Below are positions 1 to 7,305 of a stretch of DNA of 36,509 nucleotides, piece after piece. Numbering within the stretch: position 1 is the first letter of the stretch; the number at the start of each line of letters is the position of its first letter. Origin of the DNA: Crocinitomix sp. (GTDB lineage Bacteria; Bacteroidota; Bacteroidia; Flavobacteriales_D; Crocinitomicaceae); assembly GCA_030836155.1 (NCBI GenBank), contig JAURQI010000051.1:1-36509 (forward strand). The letters run 5' to 3'. The notes beneath the pieces were generated by a model that was not told where the DNA came from, did not search any database, and saw only the letters and a program-made list of their open reading frames with translations. The position numbers and the translations under genes are program-made.

Positions 1-432
1 CAAGATAAATTTTCTGGTATCGACATGAGTAAAATAGTCGTGCCATTAGATGAGTCGCAAGAAAGCTTACAAATTGAGCAAGTAGCAGGTGGGTTGGCTG
101 AAATATTCAAATCTAAAGTTCATGTCGTCACCGAAAAGAAAGTCGACAGTAATTTAAAGTTAAAGACCGCTGTGCACAGTGGATTAATTACAAAGCAGCT
201 CAAAGCAAAAGGCATTGAATACGAAACGAAAATCCTGACAAAGAAAAAAGGATATGCTATCGATATCGTAAATTACACCGTCAGCATCGACGCGAACTTG
301 ATCGCATTTGCTTATCATTCAGATAGTCTTTTACCGCAATTTGACACGTTTGCTCAGAGTTTGATCACCAATAAAGCTGGGGTTCCTGTTCTGGTTATGA
401 ATTCTAAAGAAGCAGGTAATTATTTCTTCTAG
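1..432 (+). CDS. Universal stress protein (UspA-like), C-terminal part
   Basis: The reading frame is open from the first base of the window, with eight codons before the first ATG at 25, so this is probably the C-terminal domain of a longer protein and not a small gene starting at 25. The visible 143 residues start a Usp fold with the strand SKIVVPLDES and end with GVPVLVMNS, which matches the last beta strand of UspA domains. In Bacteroidota, Usp proteins are commonly about 280 residues with two tandem domains, which fits a domain boundary near the window edge. Usp domains bind nucleotides or act in stress responses. The usual G-2x-G-9x-G(S/T) ATP loop is not evident, so ATP binding is doubtful. 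The gene converges on dnaJ. Family assignment is fairly secure; the specific role is unknown. Confidence 0.6.
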   Translation, partial: QDKFSGIDMSKIVVPLDESQESLQIEQVAGGLAEIFKSKVHVVTEKKVDSNLKLKTAVHSGLITKQLKAKGIEYETKILTKKKGYAIDIVNYTVSIDANLIAFAYHSDSLLPQFDTFAQSLITNKAGVPVLVMNSKEAGNYFF

Positions 433-454
433 AACCTACCAAAATTATAATCAT

Positions 455-492
455 AAAAAACGTTCGCCCTTCCTAAATGGATGTACGAACGC
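455..492 (-). terminator. Rho-independent terminator after dnaJ
   Basis: On the minus strand, GCGTTCG and CGAACGT form a 6-7 bp stem around a 19-nt loop, followed by a run of six T. It lies 25 nt beyond the dnaJ stop codon and separates dnaJ from the convergent Usp gene. The stem is short, so strength is uncertain. Confidence 0.6.
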
Positions 493-516
493 TAATTCAA
501 TTTCCTTTAAAAGTTT

Positions 517-1650
517 TTACCCTTGAAAGAAGTTTTTCATTTTTTCAAAAAACCCTTCTTCCTTTCCACCCGGCTTGGGCTGAAAATTCTCAGAGTCTCT
601 TAACTTTTCAAGTATTTCTTTTTCTTCCGAGGAGATTTTCTTTGGTGTCCATACGTTGACATGAACTAATAAATCTCCACTGCCATATCCCTGAACGCTC
701 GGCAATCCTTTTCCACGAAGGCGTAGCATTTTGCCGCTTTGTGTCCCTGGCTCAATCTTTATCTTGGCCTTCCCCTCTACTAATGGGACCTCAATAGAAG
801 ATCCCAAAACAGCATCTATAAAGCCAATATATGCTTCGTAATGCAAGTTATTGCCATCTCTTTTCAAATGCTCATGTCGCTCTTCCTCTATAACTACAAG
901 CAAATCTCCAGGAACACCATTGAACGGACCAGCATTACCTTTTCCTCCAACTTTTAATTGCATTCCCTCTTCAACTCCCGCAGGGATATTGACCTCTATA
1001 ACCTCTTCTTTTCTTTTTAATCCTTGTGCGTCGACGCCCGAAGGTTTTTTGTCAATGATCTTTCCTGTTCCATGACAAACATGACATGTCGATTGCGTTT
1101 GCATTGCACCCAACATGGTTTGTGTTACGCGCATTACACGTCCTTGACCATTACAGGTTTTACAAGTATTATAGGTTACACCTTCAGCATTAACTAATTT
1201 ATTAACCTTAATCTTTTTGGTAATACCCAATGCAATATCCTTCAGGGTCAACTTAATCTTGATGCGCAAATCAGAACCTCGAGCCACACGAGAACCTCCT
1301 CTTCCTTGGCCTCCGCCTCCGCGAAATGAACCTCCAAAAATATCTCCGAATTGATCGAAAATATCATCCATATTCATACCGCCAAAGCCACCAGCTCCCC
1401 CAAAACCTCCGCCTGCTGCGCCACCTACACCTTGATGACCATAACGGTCATACCGTGCTCTTTTGTCAGCATCACTCAATATTTCGTATGCCTCTGCAGC
1501 TTCTTTGAATTTGTCTTCTGCTTCTTTATCATCTGGATTTTTATCCGGGTGATATTTTAACGCAATCTTACGATACGCCTTTTTGATCGTTTTTTCATCC
1601 GCATTTTTCTCAACCCCCAACACGTCATAATAATCTCTCTTTTCACTCAT
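517..1650 (-). CDS. dnaJ: Chaperone protein DnaJ (Hsp40)
   Basis: This is the co-chaperone that stimulates DnaK ATP hydrolysis and delivers unfolded clients to it. The 377 residues hold an N-terminal J domain with the HPD motif at 34-36, a Gly/Phe-rich linker (about 72-120) containing [16 protein letters not shown], a cysteine region, and the two C-terminal client-binding beta domains. Only two of the usual four CxxCxGxG repeats are present (CKTCNGQG at 163-170 and CHVCHGTG at 189-196). These match repeats 2 and 3, so one zinc centre is kept and the one built from repeats 1 and 4 is absent. From memory, other flavobacterial DnaJ proteins look the same. The C-terminus ends in a charged [11 protein letters not shown] tail. 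It follows grpE by 24 nt on the same strand, so the two are probably cotranscribed. dnaK is not in the window. Confidence 0.96.
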   Translation of the reverse strand: MSEKRDYYDVLGVEKNADEKTIKKAYRKIALKYHPDKNPDDKEAEDKFKEAAEAYEILSDADKRARYDRYGHQGVGGAAGGGFGGAGGFGGMNMDDIFDQFGDIFGGSFRGGGGQGRGGSRVARGSDLRIKIKLTLKDIALGITKKIKVNKLVNAEGVTYNTCKTCNGQGRVMRVTQTMLGAMQTQSTCHVCHGTGKIIDKKPSGVDAQGLKRKEEVIEVNIPAGVEEGMQLKVGGKGNAGPFNGVPGDLLVVIEEERHEHLKRDGNNLHYEAYIGFIDAVLGSSIEVPLVEGKAKIKIEPGTQSGKMLRLRGKGLPSVQGYGSGDLLVHVNVWTPKKISSEEKEILEKLRDSENFQPKPGGKEEGFFEKMKNFFQG

Positions 1651-1674
1651 TTCCGTTCTTTTAGACCGTAATTA

Positions 1675-2244
1675 TTATTGTCCTACTACTACTTTAGCAT
1701 AACGAAGGACTTTCCCCTTCAGGTTGTATCCACGTTCAATGACGTCAACAATTTTCCCTTTATCATCTGGAGTTGGGGCAGGAATATTCGTTACCGCCTC
1801 ATGTAAATCACCATCAAATACATCTCCTTTACAGTCCATTGGTTCAAGACCTTTGTTCTTTAAGGTCGAGGAGAATTTATTATATATTAATTTAAAACCT
1901 TCTCTTAGACTCTCAGCGTCATCTACTTTTTCGTTGTTTGTCATGGCTCTTTCAAAATCATCCAAAACACCAAGTAGATCCGTCATTAAGCCCCCACTAG
2001 CAGTGCTAATGATATCCGCTTTTTCTTTTATCGTTCTTTTTCTATAGTTGTCAAAATCAGAATAAAGGCGGACGTATTTATTATTCATCTCAGTGAGCTG
2101 CTCTTCAATGGTAGGCTCTTTTTCAATCGCTTCCTCAGTTGCTGCATTTGATTCTGCCGTATCGCTGTTTTCCGCTCCTGCTTCAGTATTTACAGTTTGC
2201 TCATCATGCTCTTGTCCTTTATTTTCGTTTTCTTTTTCAGACAT
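1675..2244 (-). CDS. grpE: Nucleotide exchange factor GrpE
   Basis: GrpE releases ADP from DnaK and resets the chaperone cycle. The protein has 189 residues. The first 45 or so are acidic and probably disordered. They are followed by a long helical region (about 46-110) with the GrpE signature around YVRLYSDFDNYRKRT, and a C-terminal beta domain ending in GYNLKGKVLRYAKVVVGQ, close to the family consensus. It starts at an ATG with an A-rich leader and no Shine-Dalgarno, normal for Bacteroidota. It sits 24 nt upstream of dnaJ in the same orientation, forming a grpE-dnaJ heat-shock pair. A 154-bp spacer separates it from lnt upstream and holds a possible promoter. Confidence 0.96.
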   Translation of the reverse strand: MSEKENENKGQEHDEQTVNTEAGAENSDTAESNAATEEAIEKEPTIEEQLTEMNNKYVRLYSDFDNYRKRTIKEKADIISTASGGLMTDLLGVLDDFERAMTNNEKVDDAESLREGFKLIYNKFSSTLKNKGLEPMDCKGDVFDGDLHEAVTNIPAPTPDDKGKIVDVIERGYNLKGKVLRYAKVVVGQ

Positions 2245-2349
2245 TTTATTTCGTTTTTTCTAATAATCACAAAAAGGCTGCCACTCCTAGGATTAGGACA
2301 TTCTGTCACTTTTTCTTAATTATTCAAAGACATATGCGTGGCAAAATGG

Positions 2350-2357
2350 CAAATTTA
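2350..2357 (-). promoter_or_regulatory. Possible -7 box for grpE-dnaJ
   Basis: The minus strand reads TAAATTTG here, a perfect match to the Bacteroidota -7 consensus TAnnTTTG, about 105 nt before the grpE start. The nearest TTTG upstream (2372-2375) is only 14 nt away, shorter than the usual 17-23, so the call is weak. The leader downstream of it also carries a small inverted repeat GACA-N3-TGTC (2297-2307). Confidence 0.3.
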
Positions 2358-2398
2358 CAGCTTCCTACTGACAAATGGGTTGTTGAAAGAGATACAAA

Positions 2399-4030
2399 TT
2401 ATTTACGCGTTAAATGCGCTTTTTCTGTGAAGCCTGAAGTACGTAAAAATGTTGTAATCGCATAGATAAACAGCGCTAAAGTCAGGAACATGGATAAACG
2501 TCCAATTACATCTCCATAACGCACAAAAAAGGTTATTTCTTTATTGCGATTTAAGATCACATTAAAAGCTCCGCGTTGATTCCAACCTATTTCTTCTATT
2601 ATTTCACCGCACTGGTCAATGGCGCAAGAGATCCCTGTGTTTGCTGAACGAGCAACACTTCTTCTATTTTCTATCGCTCTAATCTGAGAAAAAGAACGGT
2701 GTTGTTTGTAACCCGGTGTATCCTGCCACCAACCATCGTTGGTTATGACACAAAGAATATCTGCTCCCCTTCCTGTGAAATAGGATACATAATCACCATA
2801 AACTGACTCGTAACAGATTAACGGCGCAAAACGATAATCTCCAGAAACCATATTGATTGGTTCCTCTCCTAGTCCAATCATACCTGAGGTTCCTCCCAGC
2901 TCTACCGAATATTCTTTTAATGAAGGAAACCATCCTAAAAAAGGAACTTTTTCTGCACCTAAGACTGGTTTTGCCTTATGGTATACTTGCACCGGGCGAT
3001 TAGGATCTATTAAAAATGCCGAGTTATAATTTTCTATCCAAGCTCTAGCACCTTCGCTATAAAATGAAGCCAAAGATTTCTCCTCTCGAAAGTAACGATA
3101 GCCATCTGCACCGATTAACATATTGACATTATGATGCGCCCTTAAAAAACTTTTGATGGCTATGATGGCCGGTTCATTATCTAAGTTGTCCTCATTCACC
3201 CGTCTTGAAATGGCTGTTTCTGGGCAGACAATTAAATCAGTTGAATCGGTTAATTCATTTGCCGCCAACTCGAACATTGTATTCAGTTGATCCGGCAATG
3301 GAATAATGAACTTTTCGGTATAAGCATCATAATTGGGTTGCACAATGACCAATTCGACAGGGTCTGTTGTCTCCTCATATGTATTGTAAATGATCAAGGA
3401 ACTCAGAATCGGAATTGCCAAACCTAAACCAATAAACATCAAAATAGGGGTTTGAATATTCCATTTCTCTCCACGAAATTTAATATTGCGCACAATCATA
3501 TAAACCATGATATTGATCATTACAACCCAGAAAGAACCTCCAGTTACGCCAGAATATTCATACCATTGAATGATCCAAGGATGATTCCCGAAAACATGTC
3601 CAAAACTCAACCAGGGCCATGATAATTCCCAAAAATAATGGGCATATTCAAAAGAAATCCATAGCACGAGCAAACCTAATAATCCTTTATTCTCTCCAAG
3701 CACACGTGTCATGAAGCCAAAGAAGAAAAATGGCAATGTCATTAACAATGAATTGGACAATACCGCCATATACATCCCACCTTCTGACGCATAATAAATC
3801 CACCAAGTGGTGACGGCATTAAAAACTAAAAAATAGAGGTAATTATATAGAAATCGACCAAAAAACCTTTTCCCTTTTGACCAATCATTTATTTGAACAT
3901 TCATGATGATCAGCGGGACGAAAGAAACAAAAGCTAAAGGAAAAATACCGCCCGTAAATGGAAATGCGAAGCCCATCCCTAACCCTCCGGCTAGAGCCAA
4001 AATAAGATAATGAATTGGTTTCAATTTCAT
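2399..4030 (-). CDS. lnt: Apolipoprotein N-acyltransferase (Lnt)
   Basis: Lnt transfers the third acyl chain to the N-terminal cysteine of lipoproteins in the inner membrane, the last step of lipoprotein maturation. The 543 residues begin with about six hydrophobic segments (residues 7-215), followed by a periplasmic carbon-nitrogen hydrolase domain and a final membrane helix near 515-530. The catalytic residues are visible: Glu271 in CPETAIS, a lysine in YHKAKPVLGAEKVPF (352 or 354), and Cys406 in APLICYESVYG. The length is close to the usual 500-550. The product is relevant to this window because GldK and LptE both carry lipoprotein signals. A -7 promoter box lies only 5 nt before the ATG, which raises the possibility of a leaderless or near-leaderless message. 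The gene is divergent from the acyltransferase gene at 4135. Confidence 0.95.
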   Translation of the reverse strand: MKLKPIHYLILALAGGLGMGFAFPFTGGIFPLAFVSFVPLIIMNVQINDWSKGKRFFGRFLYNYLYFLVFNAVTTWWIYYASEGGMYMAVLSNSLLMTLPFFFFGFMTRVLGENKGLLGLLVLWISFEYAHYFWELSWPWLSFGHVFGNHPWIIQWYEYSGVTGGSFWVVMINIMVYMIVRNIKFRGEKWNIQTPILMFIGLGLAIPILSSLIIYNTYEETTDPVELVIVQPNYDAYTEKFIIPLPDQLNTMFELAANELTDSTDLIVCPETAISRRVNEDNLDNEPAIIAIKSFLRAHHNVNMLIGADGYRYFREEKSLASFYSEGARAWIENYNSAFLIDPNRPVQVYHKAKPVLGAEKVPFLGWFPSLKEYSVELGGTSGMIGLGEEPINMVSGDYRFAPLICYESVYGDYVSYFTGRGADILCVITNDGWWQDTPGYKQHRSFSQIRAIENRRSVARSANTGISCAIDQCGEIIEEIGWNQRGAFNVILNRNKEITFFVRYGDVIGRLSMFLTLALFIYAITTFLRTSGFTEKAHLTRK

Positions 4031-4035
4031 GGATG

Positions 4036-4043
4036 CAAATGTA
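4036..4043 (-). promoter_or_regulatory. -7 box directly before lnt
   Basis: The minus strand reads TACATTTG, a perfect TAnnTTTG, with only five bases between it and the lnt ATG. The -33 element is poor (no TTG at 17-23 nt). If used, transcription would start at or within a few bases of the start codon. Confidence 0.45.
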
Positions 4044-4073
4044 TAAGAAATTAAGCGGAGTTTTGCCAGAACT

Positions 4074-4101
4074 TTGATTTGAAATGCTTTTTCTATATTT
4101 G
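4074..4101 (+). promoter_or_regulatory. Promoter of the acyltransferase gene
   Basis: TTG at 4074-4076 (in TTTG) is followed after 17 nt by TATATTTG at 4094-4101, matching the Bacteroidota housekeeping promoter. The gene starts at 4135, giving a leader of about 30 nt. It is divergent from the lnt -7 box some 50 bp away. Confidence 0.6.
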
Positions 4102-4134
4102 TAGGACTGAGAAGCCCTGCACCAACTTAACCAG

Positions 4135-5241
4135 ATGCCGAGAAATAAACGACTTCATTTTAAAGATCTTAACGCCTTAAGAGGACTTGCGTTTTTTCCA
4201 GTGTTTATTTTTTGCACGCTTTATTACATTAGTGCTGGTCAAAATGGTATGCTTAAAGAAATTAATTTTTTCGTAGAGAAAATTGCTCAGAACTCACTGG
4301 ATTTTTTCTTTTTGCTATCGGCTTTTCTTCTGACCTCTCATGCTTTACGTGAATATAAATACCTTGAAGGCTTTTCGTTAAAAAACTTCTACATTCGTCG
4401 ACTTTTCAGAATTGCACCGGTCCTCATTTTAGCATTAATTTTTACTTTTATTTTCCATCCATGGATGAATGACAAGCTCGCCTTGCATGAAATTTCACTT
4501 CCAAGTGCTGCTCCTTTTTTATACATGCTACCTAATTATTTTTCAAGTTCATTTCAATTCCTCTTTATTGCCATAATAGCGTCAATTTATCTTTTTCTGC
4601 AGTTTTATTTTGTATGGGGAATCGTATTAAAATATTTACGGGACTTCATTCCTCATGTCGGTATCGCATTAGTGGTATTTGGCATTGTTGTTCGCATGGT
4701 CCATATCTACAAAGGCACAAGTCATGTATTGGATACCATGGCTTATGCAACACCTATTGGCGTTGGTGCTTTTTTAGCTTATGCAGTAAGGGCTGATTTG
4801 AAAATAATCCAACGACTAAAAGAAATCCCAAAAAACATAAATACCGTTATATATATTGTTGGAACCATTCTAATCATTGGCGGATATATCCTAACTTCGA
4901 AGCATTTTTCTTCTGCGTTTATCCCGTTGTTTACATCTGTATTTTTCGGCTATGTAATTGTGGAACAAACGTTTGGAAAAAACTCTTTTGTTCAATTAAA
5001 GAACCAAAAAGTATTAACCCATCTGGGACGGGTCAGCTTTGGACTCATTGTTTATCAAAGTCTGATCGCTTTTTTGGTGATGATTGCGTTTGAATCGCTT
5101 GAAGGTGACTTAAACTCACCTTATGCCCTACTACTTATTTTGCTAAGTAGTTTCATTGGCGCCATCGTTGCTGCCAATATCAGTTACAAAATACTTGAAA
5201 AGCCGTTACTTCGAATTCGCCGAGAATTCAAAAAGATTTAA
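4135..5241 (+). CDS. Acyltransferase-3 family integral membrane protein
   Basis: This family (OafA/NodX type) moves acyl groups, often acetyl, onto surface sugars or other extracytoplasmic acceptors. The 368-residue protein is almost entirely membrane-spanning, with about ten hydrophobic segments. The family hallmarks are visible: LNALRGLAFF at the N-terminus, LDFFFLLSAFLLT near 55-67, and LKNFYIRRLFRIAPVL near 81-97. One feature is odd. In the first helix the family normally has Arg followed 11 positions later by His, an important residue; here the residue at that position is Cys (RGLAFFPVFIFC). The activity may therefore be changed or lost. The gene stands alone on the plus strand, and its stop codon overlaps the stop of the convergent ABC-F gene. 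The substrate is unknown. Confidence 0.8.
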   Translation: MPRNKRLHFKDLNALRGLAFFPVFIFCTLYYISAGQNGMLKEINFFVEKIAQNSLDFFFLLSAFLLTSHALREYKYLEGFSLKNFYIRRLFRIAPVLILALIFTFIFHPWMNDKLALHEISLPSAAPFLYMLPNYFSSSFQFLFIAIIASIYLFLQFYFVWGIVLKYLRDFIPHVGIALVVFGIVVRMVHIYKGTSHVLDTMAYATPIGVGAFLAYAVRADLKIIQRLKEIPKNINTVIYIVGTILIIGGYILTSKHFSSAFIPLFTSVFFGYVIVEQTFGKNSFVQLKNQKVLTHLGRVSFGLIVYQSLIAFLVMIAFESLEGDLNSPYALLLILLSSFIGAIVAANISYKILEKPLLRIRREFKKI

Positions 5242-7184
5242 TCCTCTAATTCCGCTTTTTCTAACTCGGCATTCTCCCAAGTTGCCATTGCTTCTTCGAG
5301 TTCTTTTTGCGTCGCATTAAAACCAGCCAATAGGGATTTATATTCTTCAGATTCGTTGTATGGCGTTTCATCAAGTATGACTGTTTTTTCTTTCAACTCA
5401 ACTTCTAACTCCTCAATTCTACGCTCCCATTTTTTGATCTTACTATCCAGTCTTTTAAGATGAAGTTGTTCTTCTCTCGATAACACTTTTTCTTCTTCAA
5501 CCACTACCTCTTCAAGCTTCGGCGTTGTTTTCGCTTTCTTTTTGGCATGCTCGCTTTGCATTGATTGAGCATTTCCTTCTTCGTCCAAGCGTTTCAGAAA
5601 TTCATTGACACCAAAATAATGCGTTCGAATCCTTCCTTCTCGTATTTCCCAAATCTTATTACTTAAGCCATCTAAAAACTCACGGTCGTGCGAAACGAGC
5701 AACAAGGTTCCCTCATAGTTACCCAATGCATCCTTCAGAATCTCCTTACTTTGGATATCTAGATGGTTGGTTGGCTCATCCATGATCAGGAAATTAAAAT
5801 CCTCAAATAATAGTTTACAAATAGCTAGACGCGTGCGCTCCCCACCTGAAAGAACCTTAACTTGTTTTTCAGAGTCTTCACCACTGAATAAAAAGGCTCC
5901 GAGTATACTTCGAATATCTTTTCGTTTTTCGCCAACAGCGATATCGTCAATTGTTTTAAATACCGTTTTTTCAGGATCGAGTTGTTCTGCTGCATCTTGC
6001 GCAAAATATCCAACACGAACATTATGGCCATATTCAATTTGCCCATCGTATTCGGTTTGGCGAGTGATACATTTGATCAAGGTCGATTTCCCCACTCCGT
6101 TGGGTCCAAGCAATGCGATTTTTTCACCTCTTGCTAGCACCACTTCTAATCCGTTAAAAATGGTTTTTTCGCCAAATGATTTTTTTAATCCTGCCAAATC
6201 CAATACTCGCTTTCCTGACGGGTTTTCAAGTGAAAAACGCAAATGGAATGCTTTTCTAGCAATGGTATCAATTTCGATACGCTCAACCTTATCTAACTTT
6301 TTGATTAAACTCTGAGCAAAAGCGGCTTTATTGGCCTTTGCTCGGTATTTATTGATGAGATCCTCGGTTCTCTTGATTTCGCGATCTTGGTTTTTCTTAG
6401 CAGCAATGGCGCGCTCCATCTCCTCTTCATGCAAAACCAAATATTTTGAATAATTGCAACTATAATCATATAGTCGTTGATTTGCAATCTCAACGGTGCG
6501 ATTTGTAACATTGTCCAAGAATCGCCGGTCGTGCGAAATCAAAACCAAGCCTCCTTTAAAGTTTATCAAGTAATTCTCCAACCATTGAATTGAAACAATG
6601 TCTAAGTGGTTGGTTGGCTCATCTATCAATAGAACCTCAGGGTTGTTAACTAGTAATTTGGCCAATTCTACACGCATTTGCCAACCTCCACTAAAACTAC
6701 CAATTTCTAAGTCAAATTCACCTTGGTTAAAACCTAAACCTTTTAAAACAAGTTCTATTCGCTCCTCAAAAGAATGAGCGTCCAAAACAACCAAACGATC
6801 ATTAATCTCTGTCACTTCGTTGATCAGTGACATGTATTCATCTGATTCATAATCAGTACGTGTCGTCAATTCATTATTGACAAAATTTAATCTTTCATTC
6901 AATGACTGAATTTCCTGATTCGAACGTTTGATATACTCACGAACGGATATATCCTTTCGGATCTCAATGTCTTGGGTTAAATAACCAATCGACGCTCCCT
7001 TTTCGACAACTACAGTTCCTTCTGTAGGTTTTATTTGTCCAGAAATAATACCGAGCAAGGTTGATTTACCGACTCCATTTTTACCTGTAAGACCAATTTT
7101 ATCGCCACGATCAATAAACAAGGAGATATCCTTATAAAGGAAACCTTGCGGTAAATGATAGGAAAGGGCACCAATACGAACCAT
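5238..7184 (-). CDS. ABC-F family ATPase (Uup/YheS-like)
   Basis: ABC-F proteins are soluble twin ATPases without membrane domains; characterised members act on the ribosome. The 648 residues contain two complete nucleotide-binding domains. The first has Walker A GKNGVGKST (34-42) and signature SFSGGWQMR. The second has Walker A GPNGVGKST and signature LSGGERTR. Both have an LLIDEPTNHLD or LIMDEPTNHLD Walker B. Between them lies the charged P-site tRNA-interaction motif linker (around YLVLHEEEMERAIAAKK). The C-terminus carries a charged, helical, probably coiled-coil extension from about residue 545, as in Uup-type members. Its own promoter lies just upstream. The exact subfamily cannot be fixed by eye, so no symbol is given. 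Antibiotic resistance is not implied. Confidence 0.92.
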   Translation of the reverse strand: MVRIGALSYHLPQGFLYKDISLFIDRGDKIGLTGKNGVGKSTLLGIISGQIKPTEGTVVVEKGASIGYLTQDIEIRKDISVREYIKRSNQEIQSLNERLNFVNNELTTRTDYESDEYMSLINEVTEINDRLVVLDAHSFEERIELVLKGLGFNQGEFDLEIGSFSGGWQMRVELAKLLVNNPEVLLIDEPTNHLDIVSIQWLENYLINFKGGLVLISHDRRFLDNVTNRTVEIANQRLYDYSCNYSKYLVLHEEEMERAIAAKKNQDREIKRTEDLINKYRAKANKAAFAQSLIKKLDKVERIEIDTIARKAFHLRFSLENPSGKRVLDLAGLKKSFGEKTIFNGLEVVLARGEKIALLGPNGVGKSTLIKCITRQTEYDGQIEYGHNVRVGYFAQDAAEQLDPEKTVFKTIDDIAVGEKRKDIRSILGAFLFSGEDSEKQVKVLSGGERTRLAICKLLFEDFNFLIMDEPTNHLDIQSKEILKDALGNYEGTLLLVSHDREFLDGLSNKIWEIREGRIRTHYFGVNEFLKRLDEEGNAQSMQSEHAKKKAKTTPKLEEVVVEEEKVLSREEQLHLKRLDSKIKKWERRIEELEVELKEKTVILDETPYNESEEYKSLLAGFNATQKELEEAMATWENAELEKAELED

Positions 7185-7201
7185 AATCTAAATTTCTGGT
7201 G

Positions 7202-7232
7202 CAAATGTAGGCATTCGAATCTTGCAAACAAA
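7202..7232 (-). promoter_or_regulatory. Promoter of the ABC-F gene
   Basis: On the minus strand TTTG (7229-7232) is followed after 19 nt by TACATTTG (7202-7209), an exact match to the Bacteroidota consensus. The start codon is about 18 nt downstream of the -7 box. The -33 element lies inside the T-tract of the preceding gldM2 terminator. Confidence 0.75.
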
Positions 7233-7269
7233 AAAAAGCAGGCATGAGCACCAAACTTGCTCAGCCCGC
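7231..7269 (-). terminator. Rho-independent terminator after gldM2
   Basis: On the minus strand GCGGGC-TGAGCA pairs with TGCTCA-T-GCCTGC (12 bp with one G-U pair and one bulged T) around a 7-nt loop, followed by eight T. It closes the gldM2 transcript. Its T-tract doubles as part of the ABC-F promoter. Confidence 0.8.
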
Positions 7270-7305
7270 CTTTTTTACACGGTTTATCTTTAATTCTATT
7301 TTGGT

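Noticed and set aside
851-2047. Several plus-strand open frames opposite dnaJ and grpE.
   Set aside because: They lie entirely within well-supported conserved genes and show no family similarity.
5767-6315. A 182-codon open frame on the plus strand opposite the ABC-F gene.
   Set aside because: It is fully antisense to the conserved second ATPase domain; its composition is that of a reverse-strand shadow, and it has no recognisable domain.
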